Source: Janthinobacterium saanense
GTDB lineage: Bacteria; Pseudomonadota; Gammaproteobacteria; Burkholderiales; Burkholderiaceae_D
Direction of reading: 5' to 3'
NCBI RefSeq assembly: GCF_014200675.1
Contig: NZ_JACHCI010000016.1
Span: forward strand, 62,001-126,000
DNA: 64,000 nt
This document shows, piece by piece, positions 33,542 to 43,790 of the stretch; the first letter of the stretch is position 1, and every line of letters starts with the position of its first letter. The notes below the pieces were generated by a model, which saw only the letters and a program-made list of their open reading frames with translations, had not been told where the DNA came from and ran no database searches. A program made the position numbers and the translations under genes.

Positions 33542-33567
33542 TATAAAACGGCCGCACAGGGCGGCCG
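33542..33567 (-). terminator. Intrinsic terminator of the second chemoreceptor gene
   Basis: CGGCCGC pairs with GCGGCCG across a 5-base loop; on the minus strand TTTTATAT follows. It lies 33 bases beyond the stop codon at 33600. Confidence 0.8.
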
Positions 33568-33599
33568 CAGCACTGTCTGATGATGCAAATTTTACAATA

Positions 33600-35333
33600 T
33601 CAAAACACTTCCCATTCGTCTTCCTGCTGATTCTTGCGCGGCGTGGGCACCACGCGCAGCGACGGACGCACCTTGACAGGTGGCGCAGCATGGACGGGGG
33701 TAGCCCGCGCACGCTTGAAGGCTTGGAGGGGCACCGGTGCCGGCGCCTTCCCGTCAAGCTTGAAGACACTGACCACCGCTGCCAGCTGGCCGGCCTGTTC
33801 CTGCAGCGATTCCGCCGCCGCCGCCGATTCCTCCACCAGCGCCGCGTTCCGCTGCGTCACCTGGTCCATCTGGCTGATCGCCTGGTTGATCTGGTCGATG
33901 CCCGAGCTTTGTTCCTGCGTGGCCAGGGTGATTTCGGCCATGATATCGGTCACGCGCTGCACGCTGGCGACGATATCGGCCATGGTGCCGCCCGCCTCGG
34001 CCACCAGTTTGCTGCCCTCGTCCACCGCCTCGACCGAGTCGCCGATCAGGGTCTTGATTTCCCTGGCAGCGGCCGCTGAACGCTGCGCCAGATTGCGCAC
34101 CTCGCTCGCCACCACCGCAAAACCGCGTCCCTGCTCGCCGGCGCGCGCCGCTTCCACGGCGGCATTCAGGGCCAGGATATTGGTCTGGAAGGCGATGCCA
34201 TCGATCACGCTGATGATGTCGACGATCTTGCGCGAAGAATCATTGATGGCGTTCATCGTCTGCACCACCTTGCCCACCACGTCGCCGCCCTTGACGGCCA
34301 CGCTGGACGCGCTGCGCGCCAGTTGATTCGCCTGCCGCGCATTGTCGGCATTCTGGCGCACGGTGGAAGTGAGCTCTTCCATCGACGACGCCGTCTCTTC
34401 CAGCGAACTGGCTTGCTCTTCCGTGCGTGTAGACAGGTCGAGGTTGCCGCTGGCGATCTGCGACGAGGCCGTGGCGATGGTGTCCGTGCCGCTGCGCACC
34501 TGGCCAACGATATGCACCAGGCTGGCGTTCATGTCTTTCAGCGATTGCAGCAATTGCCCCGTTTCTTCTGTCGTCGTCACATCGATGCGGCTGCTCAGGT
34601 CGCCGGCGGCCACCGTCTGCGCCACTTGCACGGCGGCATTGATGGGACGGGTAATCGCACGCGTGATGTAGGTGGCGCAAGCGATGCCCAGCGCAGCGGC
34701 CAGCAGGGCCATGACCAGCATCAGGCTTTCCGAACGGGTGACGGTAGCCGCGCCATCGGCCACGCTGGTGTCAGCCACGCCCTTGTTGAGCTTGATAATC
34801 TCGTTCAAGGTGGCCTCCACTTTGCCGAACGGTCCACGCGAGTCCAGGTATTGCTTGTAGAAATCGACAAACAGCGCCTTCTGCTGCTGTTCATCGTGCT
34901 GGCTTGCCAGCGCATTCAAGGTGGCGCCCACCTTGTCGTCATCGTTCTTCCAGACAGTCCATTCATCCTGAAAACGTTTCCACAGCACCACTTCCTCATC
35001 CGTCTGCGGCAAGGCCTCGTACAGCTTGCGGCCCTGTTCGATATTGCTCCAGGCGCGCTCGCGCAGGCGCAGCGCCTGGGCAAACTGCTCTTGTGACTGG
35101 TAATTGTTTTCATAGATGGCGGCCGTCAGGGTCGCCGCCGCCACCGCCGTCTCGCCTTCATTCATCATCAGCAAGCCCTGTATGGATGGCAAACGCACCA
35201 CGCCGATTTCATTGACGGCCGTGCCCACCTTGGCGATGCCGGCATAACCGCTGGCGCCCACCACCAGCAAGGCCAGCATCATGATGGCGACCAGGGTCGC
35301 CAATTTCCATTTGATCAATAAATTTTTAAACAT
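33600..35333 (-). CDS. Methyl-accepting chemotaxis protein with CheR-tethering pentapeptide
   Basis: This 577-residue chemoreceptor starts [20 protein letters not shown] with a membrane helix (about 11-33), a 4HB sensor, a second helix (about 190-212), HAMP and the signalling hairpin containing [20 protein letters not shown]. After a flexible proline-rich linker it ends EWEVF, fitting the xWxxF pentapeptide that tethers the CheR methyltransferase and CheB methylesterase. The ATG at 35333 has AGGAG seven bases upstream; an upstream in-frame extension of 35 residues is rejected. It has its own terminator and so is probably separate from the neighbouring chemoreceptor. Confidence 0.92.
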   Translation of the reverse strand: MFKNLLIKWKLATLVAIMMLALLVVGASGYAGIAKVGTAVNEIGVVRLPSIQGLLMMNEGETAVAAATLTAAIYENNYQSQEQFAQALRLRERAWSNIEQGRKLYEALPQTDEEVVLWKRFQDEWTVWKNDDDKVGATLNALASQHDEQQQKALFVDFYKQYLDSRGPFGKVEATLNEIIKLNKGVADTSVADGAATVTRSESLMLVMALLAAALGIACATYITRAITRPINAAVQVAQTVAAGDLSSRIDVTTTEETGQLLQSLKDMNASLVHIVGQVRSGTDTIATASSQIASGNLDLSTRTEEQASSLEETASSMEELTSTVRQNADNARQANQLARSASSVAVKGGDVVGKVVQTMNAINDSSRKIVDIISVIDGIAFQTNILALNAAVEAARAGEQGRGFAVVASEVRNLAQRSAAAAREIKTLIGDSVEAVDEGSKLVAEAGGTMADIVASVQRVTDIMAEITLATQEQSSGIDQINQAISQMDQVTQRNAALVEESAAAAESLQEQAGQLAAVVSVFKLDGKAPAPVPLQAFKRARATPVHAAPPVKVRPSLRVVPTPRKNQQEDEWEVF

Positions 35334-35624
35334 GGCGAGCTCCTTATAAAGCATGGCAACAATGGACAATCTCGCTGCTGGCCTGTGCTTGCGGCACAGC
35401 GGACGTGGGTGATAAAGAAGGTGGCGGGAATGGGACATGGATTTCGTTACAATTGCTTAGATTTGCTATTTGCCAGCATAGAGGAAAACCAGCGTTTTGA
35501 CTGATACATGGTTGATACAAAACAAGATTTTTTTCCTGCCATGGCTTTTCCCGCCAAAACTGCCCCGAAAATGCGGCCATGCCGGGCATTCCGCTATTGG
35601 CTGCAGAGTTAATAGTCGTATAAG

Positions 35625-36596
35625 ATGGCCAGCAAGCAAACAATGAAAACCTTGATAAACATGGCTTATCCTATCGAACACAAACTGGTGATCGGCGTCG
35701 CTTCGAGCGCGCTGTTTGACTTGTCCGAATCGCACCAGATCTATCTCGATAGCGGCCCCGAGGAATACCGCAAATACCAGGAAGCGCATATCGACAAGAT
35801 CTTGCCGCGCGGCGTGGCGTTTCCCTTCATCCGCCGCTTCCTGAACATCAACAAGCACTATGTCCGGCAGTCACCGGTAGAAGTGGTGCTGTTTTCGCGC
35901 AATTCGCCGGAAACGGGCTTGCGGGTCATGCATTCCATCGCCCATTACGGACTCGACATCTCGCGCGCCGCCTTCATGACGGGCAAGCCGCCCTACCCTT
36001 ATTTGCCGGCCTTCAACGCCTCGCTGTTTCTCAGCGCAAACGAAGAAGACGTGCGCAGCGCGCTGGCCTGCAATTCCCCGGCCGGCCTGGTACTGCCCTC
36101 GCGCACGGAAGACGATGAAAGCGATGAAGAATTGCGCGTCGCCTTCGACTTTGACGGCGTGATCGCCGACGATGAAGCCGAAGCCGTGTTCAAGCGCAAT
36201 AATGACTTGAATGAATTCCACGCCCATGAAACCTTGCACATGGGCACACCGCACCGGCCCGGACCGCTGGCCGGCCTGTTCCAGAAGCTGGCGACCATGC
36301 AAAGGCTGGAAGAAAAAGCGCAGCGGCGCGATCCTGATTACAAGAAGATCTTGCGCATCGCCATCATCACGGCGCGCAACGCCCCTTCGCACGAACGAGT
36401 GGTGACGACCTTGAAAAGCTGGGGCGTGGCGGCGGACGAAACGTTTTTCCTGGGCGGCATGGACAAGTCGCGCGTGCTGGAAGTGTTCAAGCCGCACATC
36501 TTCTTTGACGACCAGCTGAGCCACTTGAAATCGGTGGGCGGCAACATTCCCATGGTGCACGTGCCGTTTGGCGTGGCCAATGTGCTGCGCCCATAA
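35625..36596 (+). CDS. Cytosolic 5'-nucleotidase (NT5C1-like family)
   Basis: The protein of up to 323 residues resembles the bacterial relatives of mammalian cytosolic 5'-nucleotidase I, which dephosphorylate nucleoside monophosphates. A HAD-like nucleophile motif FDFDGVIADDEAE lies at about residues 178-190. Conserved family segments include HRPGPLAGLFQKL, IITARNAPSHERV and a C-terminal IFFDDQLSHLK. It has no signal peptide. Alternative starts are ATG 35643 and ATG 35661 (MAYPIEHKLVIGV), and the latter may be closer to the true start by conservation. Confidence 0.82.
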   Translation: MASKQTMKTLINMAYPIEHKLVIGVASSALFDLSESHQIYLDSGPEEYRKYQEAHIDKILPRGVAFPFIRRFLNINKHYVRQSPVEVVLFSRNSPETGLRVMHSIAHYGLDISRAAFMTGKPPYPYLPAFNASLFLSANEEDVRSALACNSPAGLVLPSRTEDDESDEELRVAFDFDGVIADDEAEAVFKRNNDLNEFHAHETLHMGTPHRPGPLAGLFQKLATMQRLEEKAQRRDPDYKKILRIAIITARNAPSHERVVTTLKSWGVAADETFFLGGMDKSRVLEVFKPHIFFDDQLSHLKSVGGNIPMVHVPFGVANVLRP

Positions 36597-36628
36597 AAAA
36601 GGCCATGTAAAAACATAGCCATCAAAAA

Positions 36629-36658
36629 CCGGCGCACCGAAGGGGTACGCTGCGCCGG
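36629..36658 (-). terminator. Intrinsic terminator of the lectin/beta-helix gene
   Basis: CCGGCGCA pairs with TGCGCCGG across a 14-base loop, followed on the minus strand by TTTTTGATGG. It lies 37 bases beyond the stop codon at 36695. Confidence 0.75.
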
Positions 36659-36694
36659 CCTGGTTCGCTTGATTGCGCGACTTAGTTAAGCCGC

Positions 36695-38941
36695 TTACTG
36701 CACCAGCACCGCATTCATCGACGCGGCGTTGGCCGTTGGGCCGAAACCGTTGAGGATGTGGGTGATCTCGCCCACGCCGCCCAGCGAGACGGTGGTCATA
36801 TTGTGCAGCATCCCACCATTCAGGCCCGATGCCGGAATCTCAAAGGCATTGTGCAGCTTGATATTGGGATTGACGTTGAAGTAGCAATACACGCCCACGC
36901 CCCATGCTTCGTGGCTAGTCACGTGATCGGCCACCTTGTAGGAAGCATAGCCATTTTTGTTGCCATCCATCCACTGGGCTTGCGTCGGCACATCATACGG
37001 CGCTTCGCTCTGGTAGAAATACACCTTGCCGCGCTCGCCATTCCACAGGGTCTGGTATTTCTGATAGTGCTCGACGGCCAGGCCATAGATGAGGACATCG
37101 CTGCCGTTGACGATCAGGCCATAGTCGGCAGGGTTGATCGTCCAGCCATGCGTGACTGCACCTTCTATGCCATGGTCGGCGCGCCAGATCCACAGATTGT
37201 CACCGATCACATCATGGCTGTTGATGCGCACGCTGATGGTGGCCTTGCCCTGCGAGGCGCCGCCGACACGCGCGAAGACGTCAAACAGTACGGTAGGATT
37301 GGCGATGTGGCGGGTATTGCTGCCAACCGGTCCGACATCGAGCAGCACCGGCGAATTGCTCACGCCAGCATCGAACAGCACGCCGGCAATCGATACGCCG
37401 TCGACATCGGCCACCGTCATGGCAGCCTTGCCGGTGGTCGGGATGATGGTGGCCAGGCCCAGGCCCAGCACCACAGTGTTGGCGTTGTTGACACGCACGG
37501 TATCGGTCAGATTATAAACGCCTGGGGTCAGCAGCAAATGCTTGCCCTGCGCCAGCGCCGCGTTGATGGTGGCCGCCGTGTCGACATTGGCCTTGGCGAT
37601 ATGGAACTGGCTGATCGGCAAGGATACGCCAGGGCCGGCGCCATTGGTCCAGGTGATACCCTGGCTATTGCTGCGCAGCGCAGGCACGAAGACGCTGTAA
37701 TTACCCGCCGCATCGACGGTCAGGAAGGGTTTTTCACGCACTTTCGGCGTTTGCGCAATCGTCGTGTTCGGTGGATTGGGGAAACTGGCCACCGGTGAAT
37801 TCACGTTACCGACGAAAACCATATTCCACACGGCACTGGCCCAGTGATTCCATTGCGAGTTGCGCGCCAGCCATTGCTGCTGGCTTTGCGAATTGACTTC
37901 GCCATCGACCAGGGTATCGGACATGAAGCCACCGCTGGACCAGCCGCCATTGTCGGCCAGCGCCAGGTTGCCCTTGACGTGCATGCGGCGCATCGGCGCT
38001 GCTTGCGACACGGCCCACATGCTGGTGCCGCCGCTAGGCGTGAGCGAAATGTTTTCTACCGAACGCCAGAAGTTTTGCGTGGCGTTGCCGTTGAACCAGG
38101 ATGCATCGACCTGTATCGTGCCATTGATATGCGTGTCGTCCGGGCGCGGACCCAGGCCGGCCACGTGGGTATAAAAGCCCACGTTGACGTAGGTGGATGG
38201 GTAATTGCCTGGTTTAAACAGCAAGGCATAGCGATTCGTGCCAAACTGGTTGGTACGCTGCTGGCTGTAGACCTGGTCCACTTGCGCCTGGATCGTCGCT
38301 GCGCTCATGCCAGGATCGAAGATCTTCACGTTCGGGCCGAAGTCCGGCGCCGTGCCGCCGCCACCTGTCGCCGGCGTCAGTTGCCATTGCTGCCCTGCAC
38401 TGCCATTGCTGGTGAAAATTTGCACCGGCGTGCCATTGGCGGTGCCCGCATTGCTCACGTGCAGCGCCTTGCCACTGTTTTGATTGATCAAAGTGTAGGT
38501 ACCGCTGGCATTGGCGTTGATCTGCCATTGCTGCGCGCCCGTGCCATTGCTGGTGTAAATGCCGACCGGGCTGCTATCGGGCGTGGCGGCGCCCAGCACG
38601 TCAAGCGCCTTGCCACCGTTCTGGTTCAGCAAGGTGTACGTGCCATTGGCATTGCTGATGATTTGCCACTGTTGCGCGGCCGAGCCATTGGCCGTGGAAA
38701 TTTCCGTGATGGCACCGTCGTTGGAAGCGCCATTGGCTGGCTGCAGCGCCTTGCCGCTATTCGGATTGACCAGGGTATAGACGGTGCCTGGCGTGATGGC
38801 CGCCAGCGCTGCGTCGCCTGAATTGGCCACGCTCTGGGCCAGCAGCTTGCTACTCTGTCCCCCTTCTCCCTGGCCGCCGCACGCGGCCAGCATTCCACCC
38901 AGCGCAAAGAACGCCAGGAACTTGCTGATAGTCGTTTTCAA
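36695..38941 (-). CDS. Ricin-B-lectin/beta-helix surface lipoprotein
   Basis: This 748-residue protein begins with a lipobox (GMLAACGG, Cys about 21). Three ricin-type beta-trefoil repeats follow (about residues 50-190), each with the QQWQ signature (AAQQWQI, GAQQWQI, AGQQWQL). They form a CBM13-like sugar-binding module. After a glycine linker comes a domain of about 550 residues with DFGPNVKIFDP, KPGNYPSTYVNVG, LLLTPGVYNLTD, VVLGLGLATIIPT and VEHYQKYQTLWNGE. This is a right-handed beta-helix family of secreted proteins in actinobacteria and Burkholderiales, related to pectate-lyase/GH55-like folds. Its reaction is not established. It starts with TTG at 38941 (AGGAG upstream). A LacI-type operator lies upstream. 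Confidence 0.82.
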   Translation of the reverse strand: MKTTISKFLAFFALGGMLAACGGQGEGGQSSKLLAQSVANSGDAALAAITPGTVYTLVNPNSGKALQPANGASNDGAITEISTANGSAAQQWQIISNANGTYTLLNQNGGKALDVLGAATPDSSPVGIYTSNGTGAQQWQINANASGTYTLINQNSGKALHVSNAGTANGTPVQIFTSNGSAGQQWQLTPATGGGGTAPDFGPNVKIFDPGMSAATIQAQVDQVYSQQRTNQFGTNRYALLFKPGNYPSTYVNVGFYTHVAGLGPRPDDTHINGTIQVDASWFNGNATQNFWRSVENISLTPSGGTSMWAVSQAAPMRRMHVKGNLALADNGGWSSGGFMSDTLVDGEVNSQSQQQWLARNSQWNHWASAVWNMVFVGNVNSPVASFPNPPNTTIAQTPKVREKPFLTVDAAGNYSVFVPALRSNSQGITWTNGAGPGVSLPISQFHIAKANVDTAATINAALAQGKHLLLTPGVYNLTDTVRVNNANTVVLGLGLATIIPTTGKAAMTVADVDGVSIAGVLFDAGVSNSPVLLDVGPVGSNTRHIANPTVLFDVFARVGGASQGKATISVRINSHDVIGDNLWIWRADHGIEGAVTHGWTINPADYGLIVNGSDVLIYGLAVEHYQKYQTLWNGERGKVYFYQSEAPYDVPTQAQWMDGNKNGYASYKVADHVTSHEAWGVGVYCYFNVNPNIKLHNAFEIPASGLNGGMLHNMTTVSLGGVGEITHILNGFGPTANAASMNAVLVQ

Positions 38942-39124
38942 AAGTGTCTCCTCATCGAATGAAGTGGAAAAATACTTGCTGCCATCCTCCCTGTCAGGCC
39001 AGGAGGTAAGTTACCGCCACGGAAGCGATCGCTCGTCCCGTGAAGATTCTGTGCAATGAAAACGACAGCCCGGCAAAGCCGGAGATGATCAGATCACGAC
39101 CTGAGAACAAGGTATCGCGGTCTG

Positions 39125-39171
39125 TGGAAGCGCTTCCAGTCGCATGCCAAAAAAATTCCAGCGTGTGGAAT
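39125..39171. promoter_or_regulatory. LacI-type operator upstream of the lectin/beta-helix gene
   Basis: TGGAAGCGCTTCCA (39125-39138) is a perfect 14-bp palindrome with central CG, the usual form of LacI-family operators. It is identical to the site at 55679-55692. A second inverted element, ATTCCA-N5-TGGAAT, lies at 39155-39171 and may be an auxiliary site. The palindrome is 184 bases upstream of the lectin start. The rest of 38942-39444 holds no gene. Confidence 0.7.
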
Positions 39172-39370
39172 AGTGGCTAGGGTCTGTGACCTGGCTGGTT
39201 GCGGCCCAGGCGCGCAAGGCGCGGTCTCTGGGTAATGATTATTTTTATGCTATGTGGCAACTTTACGCCACGAATTTGCGTCTGTCTAGTGAAAAAAACA
39301 TTTTTTAAAAAGCAATCCCTTTACTGTGTGAACGCAACTCCCGACAAACGCGGCATGGCTTGCCAAGTAC

Positions 39371-39376
39371 TATAAT
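39371..39376 (+). promoter_or_regulatory. Candidate -10 box for mfd
   Basis: A perfect TATAAT lies 69 bases upstream of the mfd start codon. The -35 match is poor. Confidence 0.4.
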
Positions 39377-39444
39377 GATGATTGTCGCTGCGCTGCCGAA
39401 CCGGCTGGCGCGCACCTCCACCCCATTACTCTGTCATCGCCTGC

Positions 39445-42400
39445 ATGTCATTTGACTTAAAACACTCGTTTCCCAAAGCCGGCAACCGTTTTGCCTTGCC
39501 GGCCTTATATGGTTCCTCCGACGCCTGGGCGCTGGCCAACGCCGCGCTGGAACTGAAATCGCAAGGCCGCATGCTGGCCGTGGTGGTGGCGCAGGCCAGC
39601 GATGGCCAGCGCCTGCTCGATGAAATACCGTGGTTTGGCGGCAAGCAGCTGCGCTGCCATTTGCTGCCCGACTGGGAAACACTGCCCTACGACGCCTTCT
39701 CGCCGCACCAGGACCTGGTCTCCGAACGCCTGGCCACCCTGCACGAAATCGGCAACCGCCAATGCGATGTGCTGATCGTGCCGGCCACCACGGCGCTGGT
39801 GCGCCTGGCCCCGCCTTCCTTCCTGGCCGCCTACACCTTCTTCTTCAAGAAGGGCGAGACGCTGGATGAAGCCCGCCTGAAGTCGCAGCTGACCCTGGCC
39901 GGCTACAGCCATGTATCGCAAGTGATGTCGCCCGGCGAATACTCGGTGCGCGGCGGCCTGCTCGACCTGTTCCCGATGGGCTCAGCCCTGCCCTACCGGC
40001 TCGACCTGTTCGGCGACACGATCGAAAGCATACGCACCTTTGACGCCGACACCCAGCGCTCGCTGTACCCCGTGCATGAAGTGCGCTTGCTGCCGGGGCG
40101 CGAATTCCCCATGGACGACGCGGCCCGCACCACCTTCCGCAGCCGCTGGCGCGAACAGTTCGAAGGCGACCCGTCGCGCTCGGTAGTCTACAAGGACATC
40201 AGCAGCGGCATCGCCTCGGCCGGCATCGAGTATTACCTGCCGCTGTTTTTCGAAGAAACGGCCACCCTGTACGACTACTTGCCGCCAGACGCCGCGCTGG
40301 CGCTGGTGGGCGACATTGACGCCGCCATAGGCCGCTTCTGGACCGATACGCAATCGCGCTACCGCTTCCTGAAAGCCGACCGCGAACGCCCTATTTTGGC
40401 GCCCGAAGCGCTGTTCCTCAGCGACGAACAATTCTTCAGCCTGGCCAAGCCCTATCCGCGCCTGGCGATTGCCACGTCCAACGATGCGCTGGCCTCCGAG
40501 TTGTCGGCGCCTATCCCCAACGTGGCCGTGAATCGCCGCGCCGACGATCCGCTGGCCAAGCTGCGCAGCTATCTGCTGCAGCCGGGCCGCCGCGTGATGA
40601 TCTGCGCCGAATCGAACGGCCGCCGCGAAACCCTGCAGCAGTATTTCGCCGAATACGATTTGCAGCTGGCGCCCGTCGAAGGCCATCAGGGCTTTTTGCA
40701 ATCCGATGCCAAGCTGGTGCTGGGCGTGGCGCCGCTGCATGCCGGTTTCGAGCTGTACACGGCCGATGGCAAGCTCGCCTTCATCACCGAAACGGAGCTG
40801 TATGCCGGTTCGGGCCGCCGCGTGGGCACCAAAAAACAGGAAGGCGTGACGCAGGTCGAATCGATGGTGCGCGACCTGTCGGAGCTGAAAATCGGCGACC
40901 CGGTGGTGCACATCAATCACGGTATCGGCCGCTACATGGGCCTGACCAGCATGGACCTGGGCGAAGGCGAAACCGAATTTTTGCACCTGGAATACGCCAA
41001 GGACACCAAGCTGTATGTGCCCGTGTCGCAGCTGCACGTGATTTCGCGCTACTCGGGCGCTTCGCCCGAAGACGCGCCGCTGCATTCGCTCGGTTCGGGC
41101 CAGTGGGAAAAAGCCAAGAAGCGCGCCTTTGATCAGGTGCGCGATACGGCCGCTGAACTGCTCAACCTGTATGCGCGCCGCGCGCTGCGCCAGGGCCATT
41201 CCTTCGAATATTCATCACACGATTACGAACGCTTCGCCGACAGCTTCGGTTTCGATGAAACGCCGGACCAGGCCGAGGCTATCCGCAATGTCATCAAGGA
41301 CATGACGTCCGGCAAACCGATGGACCGCCTGGTGTGCGGCGACGTCGGTTTCGGCAAGACCGAAGTCGCCTTGCGCGCCGCCTTCATCGCCGTGATGGGC
41401 GGCAAGCAGGTGGCGATCCTGGCGCCCACCACCCTCTTGGCCGAACAGCATGCGCAAACCTTTGCCGACCGTTTTGCAGACTGGCCCGTGCGCATCGCCG
41501 AACTGTCGCGCTTTCGCAGCGGCAAGGAAATCACGCAGGCGTTCAAGGGCATGGCCGACGGCACGCTCGACATCATCATCGGCACGCACAAGCTGCTGTC
41601 CGACGACGTGAAGTTTACCCGCCTGGGCCTGGTCATCATCGACGAAGAACACCGCTTTGGCGTGCGCCAGAAAGAAGCGCTGAAAGCCCTGCGCGCGGAA
41701 GTCGATGTGCTGACCCTGACGGCTACGCCGATCCCGCGTACCCTGGGCATGGCGCTGGAAGGCTTGCGCGATTTCTCGATTATCGCCACCGCGCCGCAAA
41801 AACGCCTGGCCATCAAGACGTTTGTGCGCAGCGAAGGCGAAGCCATCATCCGCGAAGCCTGTCTGCGCGAGCTGAAACGGGGCGGCCAGATCTACTTCCT
41901 GCACAATGAAGTGGACACCATCCAGAACCGCCTGGCCATGCTGACGGAGCTGCTGCCCGAGGCGCGCATCGCCGTGGCCCACGGCCAGATGCACGAGCGC
42001 GACCTGGAAAAAGTCATGCGCGACTTCGTGGCGCAGCGCTTTAACATTTTGCTGTGCACCACCATCATTGAAACCGGTATCGACGTGCCGACCGCGAACA
42101 CCATCATCATGCACCGCGCCGACAAGTTCGGCCTGGCGCAATTGCACCAGCTGCGCGGCCGCGTGGGCCGTTCGCATCACCAGGCTTACGCCTATTTGCT
42201 GGTACACGACGTGCAGGGCTTGAGCAAGCTGGCGCAGCGCCGGCTGGACGCGATCCAGCAGATGGAAGAACTGGGCAGCGGCTTTTACCTGGCCATGCAC
42301 GACCTGGAAATCCGCGGCGCCGGCGAAGTGCTGGGCGAGAGCCAGTCGGGCGAGATGACGGAAATCGGCTTCCAGCTGTATTCGGACATGCTCAACGAAG

Positions 42401-42888
42401 CGGTGCGTTCGCTCAAGGCGGGCAAGGAACCGGACCTGGCGGCGCCGCTGGCGTCCACCACCGAAATCAACCTGCACGTGCCGGCCCTGCTGCCGGCCGA
42501 CTTCTGCGGCGATGTGCACGAGCGCCTGTCGATCTACAAACGGCTGGCCAACTGCGCCACGCAAGACAAGATCGACGATATTCAGGAAGAGCTGATCGAC
42601 CGCTTCGGCAAGCTGCCCGACGCCGTCAAGGCGCTGATCGAAACGCATCGTTTGCGCATCGCTGCCAAGACCGTGGGTATCGTCAAGATAGACGTGCATG
42701 GCGAAGCGGCTACGCTGCAATTCATGCCCAAGCCGCCTATCGATCCGCTGCGCATTATCGAACTGATCCAGAAAAACCGCCATATCAAGCTGCATGGACA
42801 GGACAAGCTGAAGATCAGCGCCGCCATGCCGGACCTGGCCGCGCGCGTCACGCAGATCAAGACCACCATCAAACAGTTGACCGTGTAA
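39445..42888 (+). CDS. mfd: Transcription-repair coupling factor
   Basis: This 1147-residue DNA translocase removes RNA polymerase stalled at DNA lesions and recruits UvrA. In order it has UvrB-like modules (about 1-350), the RNA-polymerase-interacting domain (about 480-560, around HINHGIGRYMGL), the RecG-like helicase with Walker A GDVGFGKTE (about residue 633) and DEEH box IIDEEHRFG (about 731), and a C-terminal TRCF regulatory domain. Length matches E. coli Mfd (1148). The ATG at 39445 (MSFDLKHSFP) is chosen over an upstream in-frame start at 39382. serB follows after 31 bases. Confidence 0.97.
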   Translation: MSFDLKHSFPKAGNRFALPALYGSSDAWALANAALELKSQGRMLAVVVAQASDGQRLLDEIPWFGGKQLRCHLLPDWETLPYDAFSPHQDLVSERLATLHEIGNRQCDVLIVPATTALVRLAPPSFLAAYTFFFKKGETLDEARLKSQLTLAGYSHVSQVMSPGEYSVRGGLLDLFPMGSALPYRLDLFGDTIESIRTFDADTQRSLYPVHEVRLLPGREFPMDDAARTTFRSRWREQFEGDPSRSVVYKDISSGIASAGIEYYLPLFFEETATLYDYLPPDAALALVGDIDAAIGRFWTDTQSRYRFLKADRERPILAPEALFLSDEQFFSLAKPYPRLAIATSNDALASELSAPIPNVAVNRRADDPLAKLRSYLLQPGRRVMICAESNGRRETLQQYFAEYDLQLAPVEGHQGFLQSDAKLVLGVAPLHAGFELYTADGKLAFITETELYAGSGRRVGTKKQEGVTQVESMVRDLSELKIGDPVVHINHGIGRYMGLTSMDLGEGETEFLHLEYAKDTKLYVPVSQLHVISRYSGASPEDAPLHSLGSGQWEKAKKRAFDQVRDTAAELLNLYARRALRQGHSFEYSSHDYERFADSFGFDETPDQAEAIRNVIKDMTSGKPMDRLVCGDVGFGKTEVALRAAFIAVMGGKQVAILAPTTLLAEQHAQTFADRFADWPVRIAELSRFRSGKEITQAFKGMADGTLDIIIGTHKLLSDDVKFTRLGLVIIDEEHRFGVRQKEALKALRAEVDVLTLTATPIPRTLGMALEGLRDFSIIATAPQKRLAIKTFVRSEGEAIIREACLRELKRGGQIYFLHNEVDTIQNRLAMLTELLPEARIAVAHGQMHERDLEKVMRDFVAQRFNILLCTTIIETGIDVPTANTIIMHRADKFGLAQLHQLRGRVGRSHHQAYAYLLVHDVQGLSKLAQRRLDAIQQMEELGSGFYLAMHDLEIRGAGEVLGESQSGEMTEIGFQLYSDMLNEAVRSLKAGKEPDLAAPLASTTEINLHVPALLPADFCGDVHERLSIYKRLANCATQDKIDDIQEELIDRFGKLPDAVKALIETHRLRIAAKTVGIVKIDVHGEAATLQFMPKPPIDPLRIIELIQKNRHIKLHGQDKLKISAAMPDLAARVTQIKTTIKQLTV

Positions 42889-42919
42889 ACTATCGCAACT
42901 ATCTACGCCAGGCTGACTA

Positions 42920-43786
42920 ATGACCAATACGACTTCCATCACCATGAATCTGATCTTGCAGGGTCTCGACGGCGACATGGCCAGGCTCGAGCGCATCGCC
43001 GCGCTGGCCGCGCCCACGCACATCACGCGCCTGGGCCCCAACGCCGTGCGCTGCGAAAAAATCGCCTACTCGCCAGCGCTGCGCCCCACCATCGAAGTGG
43101 CAGCCCACGCGGCCCAGCTGGACGCCACCTATATGATGGGCCAGCGCGAACTGGCCGAATTCAAACTGCTGGCGATGGATATGGATTCGACCCTGATCAC
43201 CATCGAATGCATCGATGAAATCGCCGACATGCAAGGCTTGAAGCCACAGGTGGCGGCGATTACGGAAGCGGCCATGCGCGGCGAACTCGATTTTTCCGCC
43301 AGCCTGAAGCAGCGTGTGGCCCTGCTCGAAGGCCTGGACGCCTCTGCCCTGCAGCGCGTCTATGACGAACGGCTGCAACTGTCGCCGGGCGCCGAGAAAA
43401 TGCTGGCGGCGGTGCAGGCGGCCGGCCTGAAAACGCTGCTGGTCTCGGGCGGTTTTACCTTCTTTACGGAACGCCTGAAGCAGCGTTTGAACCTGGACTA
43501 CACGCACGCCAATACCCTGGAAATCCTGGACGGCAAGCTGACCGGCAAAGTCCTGGGCGGCATCGTCGACGCCGAAGAAAAGCAGCGCACGGTGGAACGC
43601 GTGTGCGAAGAGCTGGGCATCTCGCCATCGCAAGCCATCGTCATGGGCGACGGCGCCAACGACTTGAAAATGATGGGCATCGCCGGCCTGTCAGTCGCCT
43701 TCCGCGCCAAGCCCGTGGTGCGTTCGCAGGCCGACGTAGCACTGAACTTTGTCGGCCTCGATGGCATCCTGACGATTCTCAATTAA
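42920..43786 (+). CDS. serB: Phosphoserine phosphatase
   Basis: This 288-residue HAD-family enzyme performs the last step of serine biosynthesis, converting phosphoserine to serine. An N-terminal ACT-like portion (residues 1-75) precedes the catalytic domain. That domain has the nucleophile motif DMDST (Asp87), motif II VSGGF, and the metal-binding GDGANDL. It follows mfd closely and is probably cotranscribed. Its stop is only four bases from the stop of the opposing serine hydrolase, with no terminator between. Confidence 0.95.
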   Translation: MTNTTSITMNLILQGLDGDMARLERIAALAAPTHITRLGPNAVRCEKIAYSPALRPTIEVAAHAAQLDATYMMGQRELAEFKLLAMDMDSTLITIECIDEIADMQGLKPQVAAITEAAMRGELDFSASLKQRVALLEGLDASALQRVYDERLQLSPGAEKMLAAVQAAGLKTLLVSGGFTFFTERLKQRLNLDYTHANTLEILDGKLTGKVLGGIVDAEEKQRTVERVCEELGISPSQAIVMGDGANDLKMMGIAGLSVAFRAKPVVRSQADVALNFVGLDGILTILN

Positions 43787-43790
43787 ACCG

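Noticed and set aside
39062..39090. A riboswitch-like CCGGC-AAA-GCCGG hairpin upstream of the lectin gene
   Set aside because: The surrounding bases do not match the conserved core of the c-di-GMP or other riboswitch classes I know; it is only a small hairpin.
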